Assembly (NCBI RefSeq): GCF_040869045.1
Contig: NW_027136976.1
Location: forward strand, 248,001-312,000
Source: Eurosta solidaginis
Lineage: Eukaryota > Arthropoda > Insecta > Diptera > Tephritidae
Length of the DNA: 64,000 nucleotides
Direction: 5' to 3'
Shown here: one piece after another, positions 40,117 through 54,887 of the stretch
How the letters are laid out: each line of letters opens with the position of its first letter
Numbering within the stretch: the stretch's first letter is position 1
Notes under the pieces: generated by a model
The model's database searches: none
The model's input: the letters and a program-made list of their open reading frames with translations, nothing else
What the model was told of the DNA's origin: nothing
Program-made: the position numbers and the translations under genes

Positions 40117-43100
40117 ATTGTCGCTCTGATGCAAACAACTGATGAGTTATCTACTTAAATTTGTTGAACAAAACGACTTACGTATTTTAAGCATGCTAAC
40201 CTTTAGCCCGGTAAGCAAATTAAAAAAAAAACGCAATATGTAGGCTACACGAGAACGGAGACGTCGAGTAACCAAAACAAATGCGTTAAACAAATTCGTA
40301 CACGTTATTTATCAATTTAACTCTAGAATTAAAGGATATACAACGAGAAACAACGTTTGACAACATTAAAACAGTTTTAATAACTATCTCAAAAATTGTC
40401 GCTCTGATGCAAACAACTGATGAGTTATCTACTTAAATTTGTTGAACAAAACGACTTACGTATTTTAAGCATGCTAACCTTTAGCCCGGTAAGCAAATTA
40501 AAAAAAAAACGCAATATGTAGGCTACACGAGAACGGAGACGTCGAGTAACCAAAACAAATGCGTTAAACAAATTCGTACACGTTATTTATCAATTTAACT
40601 CTAGAATTAAAGGATATACAACGAGAAACAACGTTTGACAACATTAAAACAGTTTTAATAACTATCTCAAAAATTGTCGCTCTGATGCAAACAACTGATG
40701 AGCTATCTACTTAAATTTGTTGAACAAAACGACTTACGTATTTTAAGCATGCTAACCTTTAGCCCGGTAAGCAAATTAAAAAAAAAAACGCAATATGTAC
40801 GCTACACGAGAACGGAGACGTCGAGTAACCAAAACAAATGCGTTAAACAAATTCGTACACGTTATTTATCAATTTAACTCTAGAATTAAAGGATGTACAA
40901 CGAGAAACAACGTTTGACAACCTTTAAACAGTTTTAATAACTATCTCAAAATTTGTCGCTCTGATGCAAACAACTTATGAGTTATCTACTTAAATTTGTT
41001 GAACAAAACGACTTACGTATTTTAAGCATGCTAACCTTTAGCCCGGTAAGCAAATTAAAAAAAAAACGCAATATGTAGGCTACACGAGAACGGAGACGTC
41101 GAGTAACCAAAACAAATGCGTTAAACAAATTCGTACACGTTATTTATCAATTTAACTCTAGAATTAAAGGATATACAACGAGAAACAACGTTTGACAACC
41201 TTTAAACAGTTTTAATAACTATCTCAAAAATTTTTGCTCTGATGCAAACAACTGATGAGTTATCTACTTAAATTTGTTGAACAAAACGACTTACGTATTT
41301 TAAGCATGCTAACTTTTAGCCCGGTAAGCAAATTAAAAAAAAAAACGCAATATGTAGGCTACACGAGAACGGAGACGTCGAGTAACCAAAACAAATGCGT
41401 TAAACAAATTCGTACACGTTATTTATCAATTTAACTCTAGAATTAAAGGATGTACAACGAGAAACAACGTTTGAAAACCTTTAAACAGTTTTAATAACTA
41501 TCTCAAAAATTGTCGCTCTGATGCAAACAACTGCTGAGTTATCTACTCAAATTTGTCGAACAAAACGACTTACGTATTTTAAGCATGCTAACCTTTAGCC
41601 CGGTAAGCAAATTAAAAAAAAAAACGCAATATGTAGGCTACACGAGAACGGAGACGTCGAGTAACCAAAACAAATGCGTTAAATAAATTCGTACACGTTA
41701 TTTATCAATTTAACTCTAGAATTAAAGGATATACAACGAGAAACAACGTTTGACAACCTTTCAACAGTTTTAATAACTATCTCAAAAATTGTCGCTCTGA
41801 TGCAAACAACTGATGAGTTATCTACTTAAATTTGTTGAACAAAACGACTTACGTATTTTAAGCATGCTAACCTTTAGCCCGGTAAGCAAATTAAAAAAAA
41901 AACGCAATATGTAGGCTACACGAGAACGGAGACGTCGAGTAACCAAAACAAATGCGTTAAACAAATTCGTACACGTTATTTATCAATTTAACTCTAGAAT
42001 TAAAGGATATACAACGAGAAACAACGTTTGACAACCTTTAAACAGTTTTAATAACTATCTCAAAAATTGTCGCTCTGATGCAAACAACTGATGAGTTATC
42101 TACTTAAATTTGTTGAACAAAACGACTTACGTATTTTAAGCATGCTAACCTTTAGCCCGGTAAGCAAATTAAAAAAAAACGCAATATGTAGGCTACACGA
42201 GAACGGAGACGTCGAGTAACCAAAACAAATGCGTTAAACAAATTCGTACACGTTATTTATCAATTTAACTCTAGAATTAAAGGATATACAACGAGAAACA
42301 ACGTTTGACAACCTTTAAACAGTTTTAATAACTATCTCAAAAATTGTCGCTCTGATGCAAACAACTGATGAGTTATCTACTTAAATTTGTTGAAAAAAAC
42401 GACTTACGTATTTTAAGCATGCTAGCCTTTAGCCCGGTAAGCAAATTAAAAAAAAAACGCAATATGTAGGCTACACGAGAACGGAGACGTCGAGTAACCA
42501 AAACAAATGCGTTAAACAAATTCGTACACGTTATTTATCAATTTAACTCTAGAATTAAAGGATATACAACGAGAAACAACGTTTGACAACCTTTAAACAG
42601 TTTTAATAACTATCTCAAAAATTGTCGCTCTGATGCAAACAACTGATGAGTTATCTACTTAAATTTGTTGAACAAAACGACTTACGTATTTTAAGCATGC
42701 TAACCTTTAGCCCGGTAAGCAAATTAAAAAAAAAACGCAATATGTAGGCTACACGAGAACGGAGACGTCGAGTAACCAAAACAAATGCGTTAAACAAATT
42801 CGTACACGTTATTTATCAATTTAACTCTAGAATTAAAGGATATACAACGAGAAACAACGTTTGACAACCTTTAAACAGTTTTAATAACTATCTCAAAAAT
42901 TGTCGCTCTGATGCAAACAACTGATGAGTTATCTACTTAAATTTGTTGAACAAAACGACTTACGTATTTTAAGCATGCTAGCCTTTAGCCCGGTAAGCAA
43001 ATTAAAAAAAAAAACGCAATATGTAGGCTACACGAGAACGGAGACGTCGAGTTACCAAAACAAATGCGTTAAACAAATTCGTACACGTTATTTATCAATT

Positions 43101-43499
43101 TAACTCTAGAATTAAAGGATATACAACGAGAAACAACGTTTGACAACCTTTAAATAGTTTTAATAACTATCTCAAAAATTGTCGCTCTGATGCAAACAAC
43201 TGATGAGTTATCTACTTAAATTTGTTGAACAAAACGACTTGCGTATTTTAAGCATGCTAACCTTTAGCCCGGTAAGCAAATTACAAAAAAACGCAATATG
43301 TAGGCTACACGAGAACGGAGACGTCGAGTAACCAAAACAAATGCGTTAAACAAATTCGTACACGTTATTTATCAATTTAACTCTAGAATTAAATGATATA
43401 CAACGAGAAACAACGTTTGACAACCTTTAAACAGTTTTAATAACTATCTCAAAAATTGTCGCTCTGATGCAAACAACTGATGAGTTATCTACTTAAATT

Positions 43500-46400
43500 T
43501 GTTGAACAAAACGACTTACGTATTTTAAGCATGCTAATCTTTAGCCCGGTAAGCAAATTAAAAAAAAAACGCAATATGTAGGCTACACGAGAACGGAGAC
43601 GTCGAGTAACCAAAACAAATGCGTTAAACAAATTCGTACACGTTATTTATCAATTTAACTCTAGAATTAAAGGATGTACAACGAGAAACATCGTTTGACA
43701 ACCTTTAAACAGTTTTAATAACTATCTCAAAAATTGTCGCTCTGATGCAAACAACTGATGAGTTATCTACTTAAATTTGTTGAACAAAACGACTTACGTA
43801 TTTTAAGCATGCTAACCTTTAGCCCGGTAAGCAAATTAAAAAAAAAACGCAATATGTAGGCTACACGAGAACGGAGACGTCGAGTAACCAAAACAAATGC
43901 GTTAAACAAATTCGTACACGTTATTTATCAATTTAACTCTAGAATTAAAGGATATACAACGAGAAACAACGTTTAACAACCTTTAAACAGTTTTAATAAC
44001 TATCTCAAAAATTGTCGCTCTGATGCAAACAACTGATGAGTTATCTACTTAAATTTGTTGAACAAAACGACTTACGTATTTTAAGCATGCTAACCTTTAG
44101 CCCGGTAAGCAAATTAAAAAAAAAACGCAATATGTAGGCTACACGAGAACGGAGACGTCGAGTAACCAAAACAAATGCGTTAAACAAATTCGTACACGTT
44201 ATTTATCAATTTAACTCTAGAATTAAAGGATGTACAACGAGAAACAACGTTTGACAACCTTTAAACAGTTTTAATAACTATCTCAAAAATTGTCGCTCTG
44301 ATGCAAACAACTGATGAGTTATCTACTTAAATTTGTTGAACAAAACGACTTACGTATTTTAAGCATGCTAACCTTTAGCCCGGTAAGCAAATTAAAAAAA
44401 AAACGCAATATGTAGGCTACACGACGACGGAGACGTCGAGTAACCAAAACAAATGCGTTAAACAAATTCGTACACGTTATTTATCAATTTAACTCTAGAA
44501 TTAAAGGATGTACAACGAGAAACAACGTTTGACAACCTTTAAACAGTTTTAATAACTATCTCAAAAATTGTCGCTCTGATGCAAACAACTGATGAGTTAT
44601 CTACTTAAATTTGTTGAACAAAACGACTTACGTATTTTAAGCATGCTAACCTTTAGCCCGGTAAGCAAATTAAAAAAAAAACGCAATATGTAGGCTACAC
44701 GAGAACGGAGACGTCGAGTAACCAAAACAAATGCGTTAAACAAATTCGTACACGTTATTTATCAATTTAACTCTAGAATTAAAGGATATACAACGAGAAA
44801 CAACGTTTGACAACCTTTAAACAGTTTTAATAACTATCTCAAAAATTGTCGCTCTGATGCAAACAACTGATGAGTTATCTACTTAAATTTGTTGAACAAA
44901 ACGACTTACGTATTTTAAGCATGCTAACCTTTAGCCCGGTAAGCAAATTAAAAAAAAACGCAATATGTAGGCTACACGAGAACGGAGACGTCGAGTAACC
45001 AAAACAAATGCGTTAAACAAATTCGTACACGTTATTTATCAATTTAACTCTAGAATTAAAGGATATACAACGAGAAACATCGTTTGAAAACCTTTAAACA
45101 GTTTTAATAACTATCTCAAAAATTGTCGCTCTGATGCAAACAACTGATGAGTTATCTACTTAAATTTGTTGAACAAAACGACTTACGTATTTTAAGCATG
45201 CTAACCTTTAGCCCGGTAAGCAAATTAAAAAAAAAACGCAATATGTAGGCTACACGAGAACGGAGACGTCGAGTAACCAAAACAAATGCGTTAAACAAAT
45301 TCGTACACGTTATTTATCAATTTAACTCTAGAATTAAAGGATGTACAACGAGAAACAACGTTTGACAACCTTTAAACAGTTTTAATAACTATCTCAAAAA
45401 TTGTCGCTCTGATGCAAACAACTGATGAGTTATCTACTTAAATTTGTTGAACAAAACGTCTTACGTATTTTAAGCATGCTAACCTTTAGCCCGGTAAGCA
45501 AATTAAAAAAAAAACGCAATATGTAGGCTACACGAGAACGGAGACGTCGAGTAACCAAAACAAATGCGTTAAACAAATTCGTACACGTTATTTATCAATT
45601 TAACTCTAGAATTAAAGGATGTACAACGAGAAACAACGTTTGACAACCTTTAAACAGTTTTAATAACTATCTCAAAAATTGTCGCTCTGATGCAAACAAC
45701 TGATGAGTTATCTACTTAAATTTGTTGAACAAAACGTCTTACGTATTTTAAGCATGCTAACCTTTAGCCCGGTAAGCAAATTAAAAAAAAAACGCAATAT
45801 GTAGGCTACACGAGAACGGAGACGTCGAGTAACCAAAACAAATGCGTTAAACAAATTCGTACACGTTATTTATCAATTTAACTCTAGAATTAAAGGATGT
45901 ACAACGTGAAACAACGCTTGACAACCTTTAAACAGTTTTAATAACTATCTCAAAAATTGTCGCTCTGATGCAAACAACTGATGAGTTATCTACTTAAATT
46001 TGTTGAACAAAACGACTTACGTATTTTAAGCATGCTAACCTTTAGCCCGGTAAGCAAATTAAAAAAAAAACGCAATATGTAGGCTACACGAGAACGGAGA
46101 CGTCGAGTAACCAAAACAAATGCGTTAAACAAATTCGTACACGTTATTTATCAATTTAACTCTAGAATTAAAGGATGTACAACGAGAAACAACGTTTGAC
46201 AACCTTTAAACAGTTTTAATAACTATCTCAAAAATTGTCGCTCTGATGCAAACAACTGATGAGTTATCTACTTAAATTTGTTGAACAAAACGACTTACAT
46301 ATTTTAAGCATGCTAACCTTTAGCCCGGTAAGCAAATTAAAAAAAAAACGCAATATGTAGGCTACACGAGAACGGAGACGTCGAGTAACCAAAACAAATG

Positions 46401-47392
46401 CGTTAAACAAATTCGTACACGTTATTTATTAATTTAACTCTAGAATTAAAGGATGTACAACGAGAAACAACGTTTGACAACCTTTAAACAGCTTTAATAA
46501 CTATCTCAAAAATTGTCGCTCTGATGCAAACAACTGATGAGTTATCTACTTAAATTTGTTGAACAAAACGACTTACGTATTTTAAGCATGCTAACCTTTA
46601 GCCCGGTAAGCAAATTAAAAAAAAAACGCAATATGTAGGCTACACGAGAACGGAGACGTCGAGTAACCAAAACAAATGCGTTAAACAAATTCGTACACGT
46701 TATTTATCAATTTAACTCTAGAATTAAAGGATATACAACGAGAAACATCGTTTGACAACCTTTAAATAGTTTTAATAACTATCTCAAAAATTGTCGCTCT
46801 GATGCAAACAACTGATGAGTTATCTACTTAAATTTGTTGAACAAAACGACTGACGTATTTTAAGCATGCTAACCTTTAGCCCGGTTAGCAAATTAAAAAA
46901 AAAAACGCAATATGTAGGCTACACGAGAACGGAGACGTCGAGTAACCAAAACAAATGCGTTAAACAAATTCGTACACGTTATTTATGAATTTAACTCTAG
47001 AATTAAAGGATGTACAACGAGAAACAACGTTTGACAACCTTTAAACAGTTTTAATAACTATCTCAAAAATTGTCGCTCTGATGCAAACAACTGATGAGTT
47101 ATCTACTTAAATTTGTTGAACAAAACGACTTACGTATTTTAAGCATGCTAACCTTTAGCCCGGTAAGCAAATTAAAAAAAAAACGCAATATGTAGGCTAC
47201 ACGAGAACGGAGATGTCGAGTAACCAAAACAAATGCGTTAAACAAATTCGTACACGTTATTTATCAATTTAACTCTAGAATTAAAGGATGTACAACGAGA
47301 AACAACGTTTGACAACCTTTAAACAGTTTTAATAACTATCTCGAAAATTGTCGCTCTGATGCAAACAACTGATGAGTTATCTACTTAAATTT
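43500..47392. repeat. Older block related to the 27-monomer unit at a 15-16 monomer shift
   Basis: Variants here recur inside the following unit: GGATGTAC with CATCGTTTGAC (43674 and 47846), CGTTTAACAACC (about 43969 and 48141), ACGACGACGG (44421 and 48591), all about 4171 bp apart. Further right the shift is about 4448 bp: AACGTCTTACG (about 45457 and 49905) and CAACGTGAAACAACGC (about 45902 and 50353). One extra monomer was gained between the two sets. Similarity is lower than for the 27-monomer pair, so this is the older event. Confidence 0.78.
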
Positions 47393-50300
47393 GTTGAACA
47401 AAACGACTTACGTATTTTAAGCATGCTAACCTTTAGCCCGGTAAGCAAATTAAAAAAAAAAACGCAATATGTAGGCTACACGAGAACGGAGACTTCGAGT
47501 AACCAAAACAAATGCGTTAAACAAATTCGTACACGTTATTTATCAATTTAACTCTAGAATTAAAGGATATACAACGAGAAACAACGTTTGACAACCTTTA
47601 AACAGTTTTAATAACTATCTCAAAAATTGTCGCTCTGATGCAAACAACTGATGAGTTATCTACTTAAATTTGTTGAACAAAACGACTTACGTATTTTAAG
47701 CATGCTAACCTTTAGCCCGGTAAGCAAATTAAAAAAAAAACGCAATATGTAGGCTACACGAGAACGGAGACGTCGAGTAACCAAAACAAATGCGTTAAAC
47801 AAATTCGTACACGTTATTTATCAATTTAACTCTAGAATTAAAGGATGTACAACGAGAAACATCGTTTGACAACCTTTAAACAGTTTTAATAACTATCTCA
47901 AAAATTGTCGCTCTGATGCAAACAACTGATGAGTTATCTACTTAAATTTGTTGAACAAAACGACTTACGTATTTTAAGCATGCTAACCTTTAGCCCGGTA
48001 AGCAAATTAAAAAAAAAACGCAATATGTAGGCTACACGAGAACGGAGACGTCGAGTAACCAAAACAAATGCGTTAAACAAATTCGTACACGTTATTTATC
48101 AACTTAACTCTAGAATTAAAGGATATACAACGAGAAACAACGTTTAACAACCTTTAAACAGTTTTAATAACTATCTCAAAAATTGTCGCTCTGATGCAAA
48201 CAACTGATGAGTTATCTACTTAAATTTGTTGAACAAAACGACTTACGTATTTTAAGCATGCTAACCTTTAGCCCGGTAAGCAAATTAAAAAAAAAACGCA
48301 ATATGTAGGCTACACGAGAACGGAGACGTCGAGTAACCAAAACAAATGCGTTAAACAAATTCGTACACGTTATTTATCAATTTAACTCTAGAATTAAAGG
48401 ATGTACAACGAGAAACAACGTTTGACAACCTTTAAACAGTTTTAATAACTATCTCAAAAATTGTCGCTCTGATGCAAACAACTGATGAGTTATCTACTTA
48501 AATTTGTTGAACAAAACGACTTACGTATTTTAAGCATGCTAACCTTTAGCCCGGTAAGCAAATTAAAAAAAAACGCAATATGTAGGCTACACGACGACGG
48601 AGACGTCGAGTAACCAAAACAAATGCGTTAAACAAATTCGTACACGTTATTTATCAATTTAACTCTAGAATTAAAGGATGTACAACGAGAAACAACGTTT
48701 GACAACCTTTAAACAGTTTTAATAACTATCTCAAAAATTGTCGCTCTGATGCAAACAACTGATGAGTTATCTACTTAAATTTGTTGAACAAAACGACTTA
48801 CGTATTTTAAGCATGCTAACCTTTAGCCCGGTAAGCAAATTAAAAAAAAAACGCAATATGTAGGCTACACGAGAACGGAGACGTCGAGTAACCAAAACAA
48901 ATGCGTTAAACAAATTCGTACACGTTATTTATCAATTTAACTCTAGAATTAAAGGATATACAACGAGAAACAACGTTTGACAACCTTTAAACAGTTTTAA
49001 TAACTATCTCAAAAATTGTCGCTCTGATGCAAACAACTGATGAGTTATCTACTTAAATTTGTTGAACAAAACGACTTACGTATTTTAAGCATGCTAACCT
49101 TTAGCCCGGTAAGCAAATTAAAAAAAAAACGCAATATGTAGGCTACACGAGAACGGAGACGTCGAGTAACCAAAACAAATGCGTTAAACAAATTCGTACA
49201 CGTTATTTATCAATTTAACTCTAGAATTAAAGGATATACAACGAGAAACAACGTTTGACAACCTTTAAACAGTTTTAATAACTATCTCGAAAATTGTCGC
49301 TCTGATGCAAACAACTGATGAGTTATCTACTTAAATTTGTTGAACAAAACGACTTACGTATTTTAAGCATGCTAACCTTTAGCCCGGTAAGCAAATTAAA
49401 AAAAAAAAAACGCAATATGTAGGCTACACGAGAACGGAGACGTCGAGTAACCAAAACAAATGCGTCAAACAAATTCGTACACGTTATTTATCAATTTAAC
49501 TCTAGAATTAAAGGATATACAACGAGAAACATCGTTTGACAACCTTTAAACAGTTTTAATAACTATCTCAAAAATTGTCGCTCTGATGCAAACAACTGAT
49601 GAGTTATCTACTTAAATTTGTTGAACAAAACGACTTACGTATTTTAAGCATGCTAACCTTTAGCCCGGTAAGCAAATTAAAAAAAAACGCAATATGTAGG
49701 CTACACGAGAACGGAGACGTCGAGTAACCAAAACAAATGCGTTAAACAAATTCGTACACGTTATTTATCAATTTAACTCTAGAATTAAAGGATGTACAAC
49801 GAGAAACAACGTTTGACAACCTTTAAAGAGTTTTAATAACTATCTCAAAAATTGTCGCTCTGATGCAAACAACTGATGAGTTATCTACTTAAATTTGTTG
49901 AACAAAACGTCTTACGTATTTTAAGCATGCTAACCTTTAGCCCGGTAAGCAAATTAAAAAAAAAACGCAATATGTAGGCTACACGAGAACGGAGACGTCG
50001 AGTAACCAAAACAAATGCGTTAAACAAATTCGTACACGTTATTTATCAATTTAACTCTAGAATTAAAGGATGTACAACGAGAAACAACGTTTGACAACCT
50101 TTAAACAGTTTTAATAACTATCTCAAAAATTGTCGCTCTGATGCAAACAACTGATGAGTTATCTACTTAAATTTGTTGAACAAAATGTCTTACGTATTTT
50201 AAGCATGCTAACCTTTAGCCCGGTAAGCAAATTAAAAAAAAAACGCAATATGTAGGCTACACGAGAACGGAGACGTCGAGTAACCAAAACAAATGCGTTA

Positions 50301-51253
50301 AACAAATTCGTACACGTTATTTATCAATTTAACTCTAGAATTAAAGGATGTACAACGTGAAACAACGCTTGACAACCTTTAAACAGTTTTAATAACTATC
50401 TCAAAAATTGTCGCTCTGATGCAAACAACTGATGAGTTATCTACTTAAATTTGTTGAACAAAACGACTTACGTATTTTAAGCATGCTAACCTTTAGCCCG
50501 GTAAGCAAATTAAAAAAAACGCAATATGTAGGCTACACGAGAACGGAGACGTCGAGTAACCAAAACAAATGCGTTAAACAAATTCGTACACGTTATTTAT
50601 CAATTTAACTCTAGAATTAAAGGATGTACAACGAGAAACAACGTTTGACAACCTTTAAACAGTTTTAATAACTATCTCAAAAATTGTCGCTCTGATGCAA
50701 ACAACTGATGAGTTATCTACTTAAATTTGTTGAACAAAACGACTTACATATTTTAAGCATGCTAACCTTTAGCCCGGTAAGCAAATTAAAAAAAAAACGC
50801 GATATGTAGGCTACACGAGAACGGAGACGTCGAGTAACCAAAATAAATGCGTTAAACAAATTCGTACACGTTATTTATTAATTTAACTCTAGAATTAAAG
50901 GATGTACAACGAGAAACAACGTTTGACAACCTTTAAACAGTTTTAATAACTATCTCAAAAATTGTCGCTCTGATGCAAACAACTGATGAGTTATCTACTT
51001 AAATTTGTTGAACAAAACGACTTACGTATTTTAAGCATGCTAACCTTTAGCCCGGTAAGCAAATTAAAAAAAAAACGCAATATGTAGGCTACACGAGAAC
51101 GGAGACGTCGAGTAACCAAAATAAATGCGTTAAACAAATTCGTACACGTTATTTATCAATTTAACTCTAGAATTAAAGGATATACAACGAGAAACATCGT
51201 TTGACAACCTTTAAATAGTTTTAATAACTATCTCAAAAATTGTCGCTCTGATG

Positions 51254-51270
51254 CAAAAACCTCATGATGA
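51254..51270. repeat. Private 3-bp-longer variant CAAAAACCTCATGATGAG
   Basis: The normal GCAAACAACTGATGAG reads GCAAAAACCTCATGATGAG here, with substitutions and 3 extra bases. It occurs twice in the window (again near 58749), exactly one 27-monomer unit apart, and is a clear marker of that duplication. Confidence 0.92.
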
Positions 51271-51565
51271 GTTATCTACTTAAATTTGTTGAACAAAACG
51301 ACTTACATATTTTAAGCATGCTAACCTTTAGCCCGGTAAGCAAATTTAAAAAAAAACGCAATATGTAGGCTACACGAGAACGGAGACGTCGAGTAACCAA
51401 AATAAATGCGTTAAACAAATTCGTACACGTTATTTATTAATTTAACTCTAGAATTAAAGGATGTACAACGAGAAACAACGTTTGACAACCTTTAAACAGT
51501 TTTAATAACTATCTCAAAAATTGTCGCTCTGATGCAAACAACTGATGAGTTATCTACTTAAATTT

Positions 51566-51830
51566 GTTGAACAAAACGACTTACGTATTTTAAGCATGCT
51601 AATCTTTAGCCCGGTAAGCAAATTAAAAAAAAAACGCAATATGTAGGCTACACGAGAACGGAGACGTCGAGTAACCAAAACAAATTCGTACACGTTATTT
51701 ATCAATATAACTCTAGAATTAAAGGATGTACAACGAGAAACAACGTTTGACAACCTTTAAACAGTTTTAATAACTATCTCGAAAATTGTCGCTCTGATGC
51801 AAACAACTGATGAGTTATCTACTTAAATTT
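51566..51830. repeat. 265-bp monomer with 13-bp slippage deletion
   Basis: TGCGTTAAACAAA is missing between the AAACAAAT direct repeats. It belongs to the 27-monomer unit and has its partner at 59061. A 67-codon minus-strand frame (51550-51753) results from the deletion and is not regarded as a gene. Confidence 0.92.
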
Positions 51831-54800
51831 GTTGAACAAAACGAGTTACGTATTTTAAGCATGCTAACCTTTAGCCCGGTAAGCAAATTAAAAAAAAAAC
51901 GCAATATGTAGGCTACACGAGAACGGAGACTTCGAGTAACCAAAACAAATGCGTCAAACAAATTCGTACACGTTATTTATCAATTTAACTCTAGAATTAA
52001 AGGATATACAACGAGAAACATCGTTTGACAACCTTTAAACAGTTTTAATAACTATCTCAAAAATTGTCGCTCTGATGCAAACAACTGATGAGTTATCTAC
52101 TTAAATTTGTTGAACAAAACGACTTACGTATTTTAAGCATGCTAACATTTAGCCCGGTAAGCAAATTAAAAAAAAAACGCAATATGTAGGCTACACGAGA
52201 ACGGAGACGTCGAGTAACCAAAACAAATGCGATAAACAAATTCGTACACGTTATTTATCAATTTAACTCTAGGATTAAAGGATGTACAACGAGAAACAAC
52301 GTTTGACAACCTTTAAACAGTTTTAATAACTATCTCAAAAAATGTCGCTCTGATGCAAACAACTGATGAGTTATCTACTTAAATTTGTTGAACAAAACCT
52401 CTTACGTATTTTAAGCATGCTAACCTTTAGCCCGGTAAGCAAATTAAAAAAAAAAACGCAATATGTAGGCTACACGAGAACGGAGACGTCGAGTAACCAA
52501 AACAAATGCGTTAAACAAATTCGTACACGTTATTTATCAATTTAACTCTAGAATTAAAGGATGTACAACGAGAAACAACGTTTGACAACCTTTAAACAGT
52601 TTTAATAACTATCTCAAAAATTGTCGCTCTGATGCAAACAACTGATGAGTTATCTACTTAAATTTGTTGAACAAAACGACTTACGTATTTTAAGCATGCT
52701 AACCTTTAGCCCGGTAAGCAAATTAAAAAAAAAAGCAATATGTAGGCTACACGAGAACGGAGACGTCGAGTAACCAAAACAAATGCGTTAAACAAATTCG
52801 TACACGTTATTTATCAATTTAACTCTAGAATTAAAGGATATACAACGAGAAACAACGTTTGACAACCTTTAAACAGTTTTAATAACTATCTCAAAAATTG
52901 TCGCTCTGATGCAAACAACTGATGAGTTATCTACTTAAATTTGTTGAACAAAACGACTTACGTATTTTAAGCATGCTAACCTTTAGCCCGGTAAGCAAAT
53001 TAAAAAAAAAGCAATATGTAGGCTACACGAGAACGGAGACGTCGAGTAACCAAAACAAATGCGTTAAACAAATTCGTACACGATATTTATCAATTTAACT
53101 CTAGAATTAAAGGATGTACAACGAGAAACAACGCTTGACAACCTTTAAACAATTTTAATAACTATCTCAAAAATTGTCGCTCTGATGCAAACAACTGATG
53201 AGTTATCTACTTAAATTTGTTGAACAAAACGACTTACGTATTTTAAGCATGCTAACCTTTAGCCCGGTAAGCAAATTAAAAAAAAAAACGCAATATGTAG
53301 GCTACACGAAAACGGAGACGTCGAGTAACCAAAACAAATGCGTTAAACAAATTCGTACACGTTATTTATCAATTTAACTCTAGAATTAAAGGATGTACAA
53401 CGAGAAACAACGTTTGACAACCTTTAAACAGTTTTAATAACTATCTCAAAAATTGTCGCTCTGATGCAAACAACTGATGAGTTATCTACTTAAATTTGTT
53501 GAACAAAACGACTTACGTATTTTAAGCATGCTAACCTTTAGCCCGGTAAGCAAATTAAAAAAAAAACGCAATATGTAGGCTACACGAGAACGGAGACGTC
53601 GAGTAACCAAAACAAATGCGTTAAACAAATTCGTACACGTTATTTATCAATTTAACTCTAGAATTAAAGGATATACAACGAGAAACATCGTTTGACAACC
53701 TTTAAATAGTTTTAATAACTATCTCAAAAATTGTCGCTCTGATGCAAACAACTGATGAGTTATCTACTTAAATTTGTTGAACAAAACGACTTACGTATTT
53801 TAAGCATGCTAACCTTTAGCCCGGTAAGCAAATTAAAAAAAAAACGCAATATGTAGGCTACACGAGAACGGATACGTCGAGTAACCAAAACAAATGCGTT
53901 AAACAAATTCGTACACGTTATTTATCAATTTAACTCTAGAATTAAAGGATGTACAACGAGAAACAACGTTTGACAACCTTTAAACAGTTTTAATAACTAT
54001 CTCATAAATTGTCGCTCTGATGCAAACAACTGATGAGTTATCTACTTAAATTTGTTGAACAAAACGACTTACGTATTTTAAGCATGCTAACCTTTAGCCC
54101 GGTAAGCAAATTAAAAAAAAAACGCAATATGTAGGCTACACGAGAACGGAGACGTCGAGTAACCAAAACAAATGCGTTAAACAAATTCGTACACGTTATT
54201 TATCAATTTAACTCTAGAATTAAAGGATGTACAACGAGAAACAACGTTTGACAACCTTTAAACAGTTTTAATAACTATCTCAAAAATTGTCGCTCTGATG
54301 CAAACAACTGATGAGTTATCTACTTAAATTTGTTGAACAAAACGACTTACGTATTTTAAGCATGCTAACCTTTAGCCCGGTAAGCAAATTAAAAAAAAAA
54401 CGCAATATGTAGGCTACACGAGAACGGAGACGTCGAGTAACCAAAACAAATGCGTTAAACAAATTCGTACACGTTATTTATCAATTTAACTCTAGAATTA
54501 AAGGATGTACAACGAGAAACAACGTTTGACAACCTTTAAACAGTTTTAATAACTATCTCAAAAATTGTCGCTCTGATGCAAACAACTGATGAGTTATCTA
54601 CTTAAATTTGTTGAACAAAACGACTTACGTATTTTAAGCATGCTAACTTTTAGCCCGGTAAGCAAATTAAAAAAAAAACGCAATATGTAGGCTACATGAG
54701 AACGGAGACGTCGAGTAACCAAAACAAATGCGTTAAACAAATTCGTACACGTTATTTATCAATTTAACTCTAGAATTAAAGGATGTACATCGAGAAACAA

Positions 54801-54887
54801 CGTTTGACAACCTTTAAATAGTTTTAATAACTATCTCAAAAATTGTCGCTCTGATGCAAACAACTGATGAGTTATCTACTTAAATTT

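Larger units (their letters stand above)
36900..40700. repeat. 18-monomer-shift block, third copy of the marker set
   Basis: CAACTGCTGAG (32201 and 37080), GCAAAAAACTGATGAGTAATC (about 32474 and 37357), the ATATACGACG and TTTTAAACATGC markers, GTCGATTAACC and the ATATATTATAACTA replacement (35236 and 40100) all match at a shift near 4870 bp. That is 18 monomers once the two 70-bp-deleted copies in between are allowed for. The correspondence stops near 40.7 kb. Limits are approximate. Confidence 0.75.
47393..54887. repeat. 27-monomer higher-order unit, copy 1 (7495 bp)
   Basis: Every private variant I followed recurs 7494-7495 bp later: GACTTCGAG (47491 and 54986), CAACTTAAC, ACGACGACGG (48591 and 56086), AAATGTCTTACG (50183 and about 57678), the CAAAAACCTCATGATGAG insertion (51254 and 58749), a 13-bp-deleted monomer (51566 and 59061), AAACCTCTTACG (52397 and 59892), ACGAGAACGGATACG, and GGCTACATGAG (54690 and 62184). 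The length of the copy equals the shift, and both ends fall between monomers whose markers do and do not match. This is a tandem duplication of 26 normal monomers plus one of 265 bp. Confidence 0.93.

Noticed and set aside
51550..51753. 67-codon minus-strand frame, with near-identical partner at 59045-59248
   Set aside because: The apparent conservation is explained by the 7495-bp duplication of a 13-bp-deleted monomer, not by selection on a protein.
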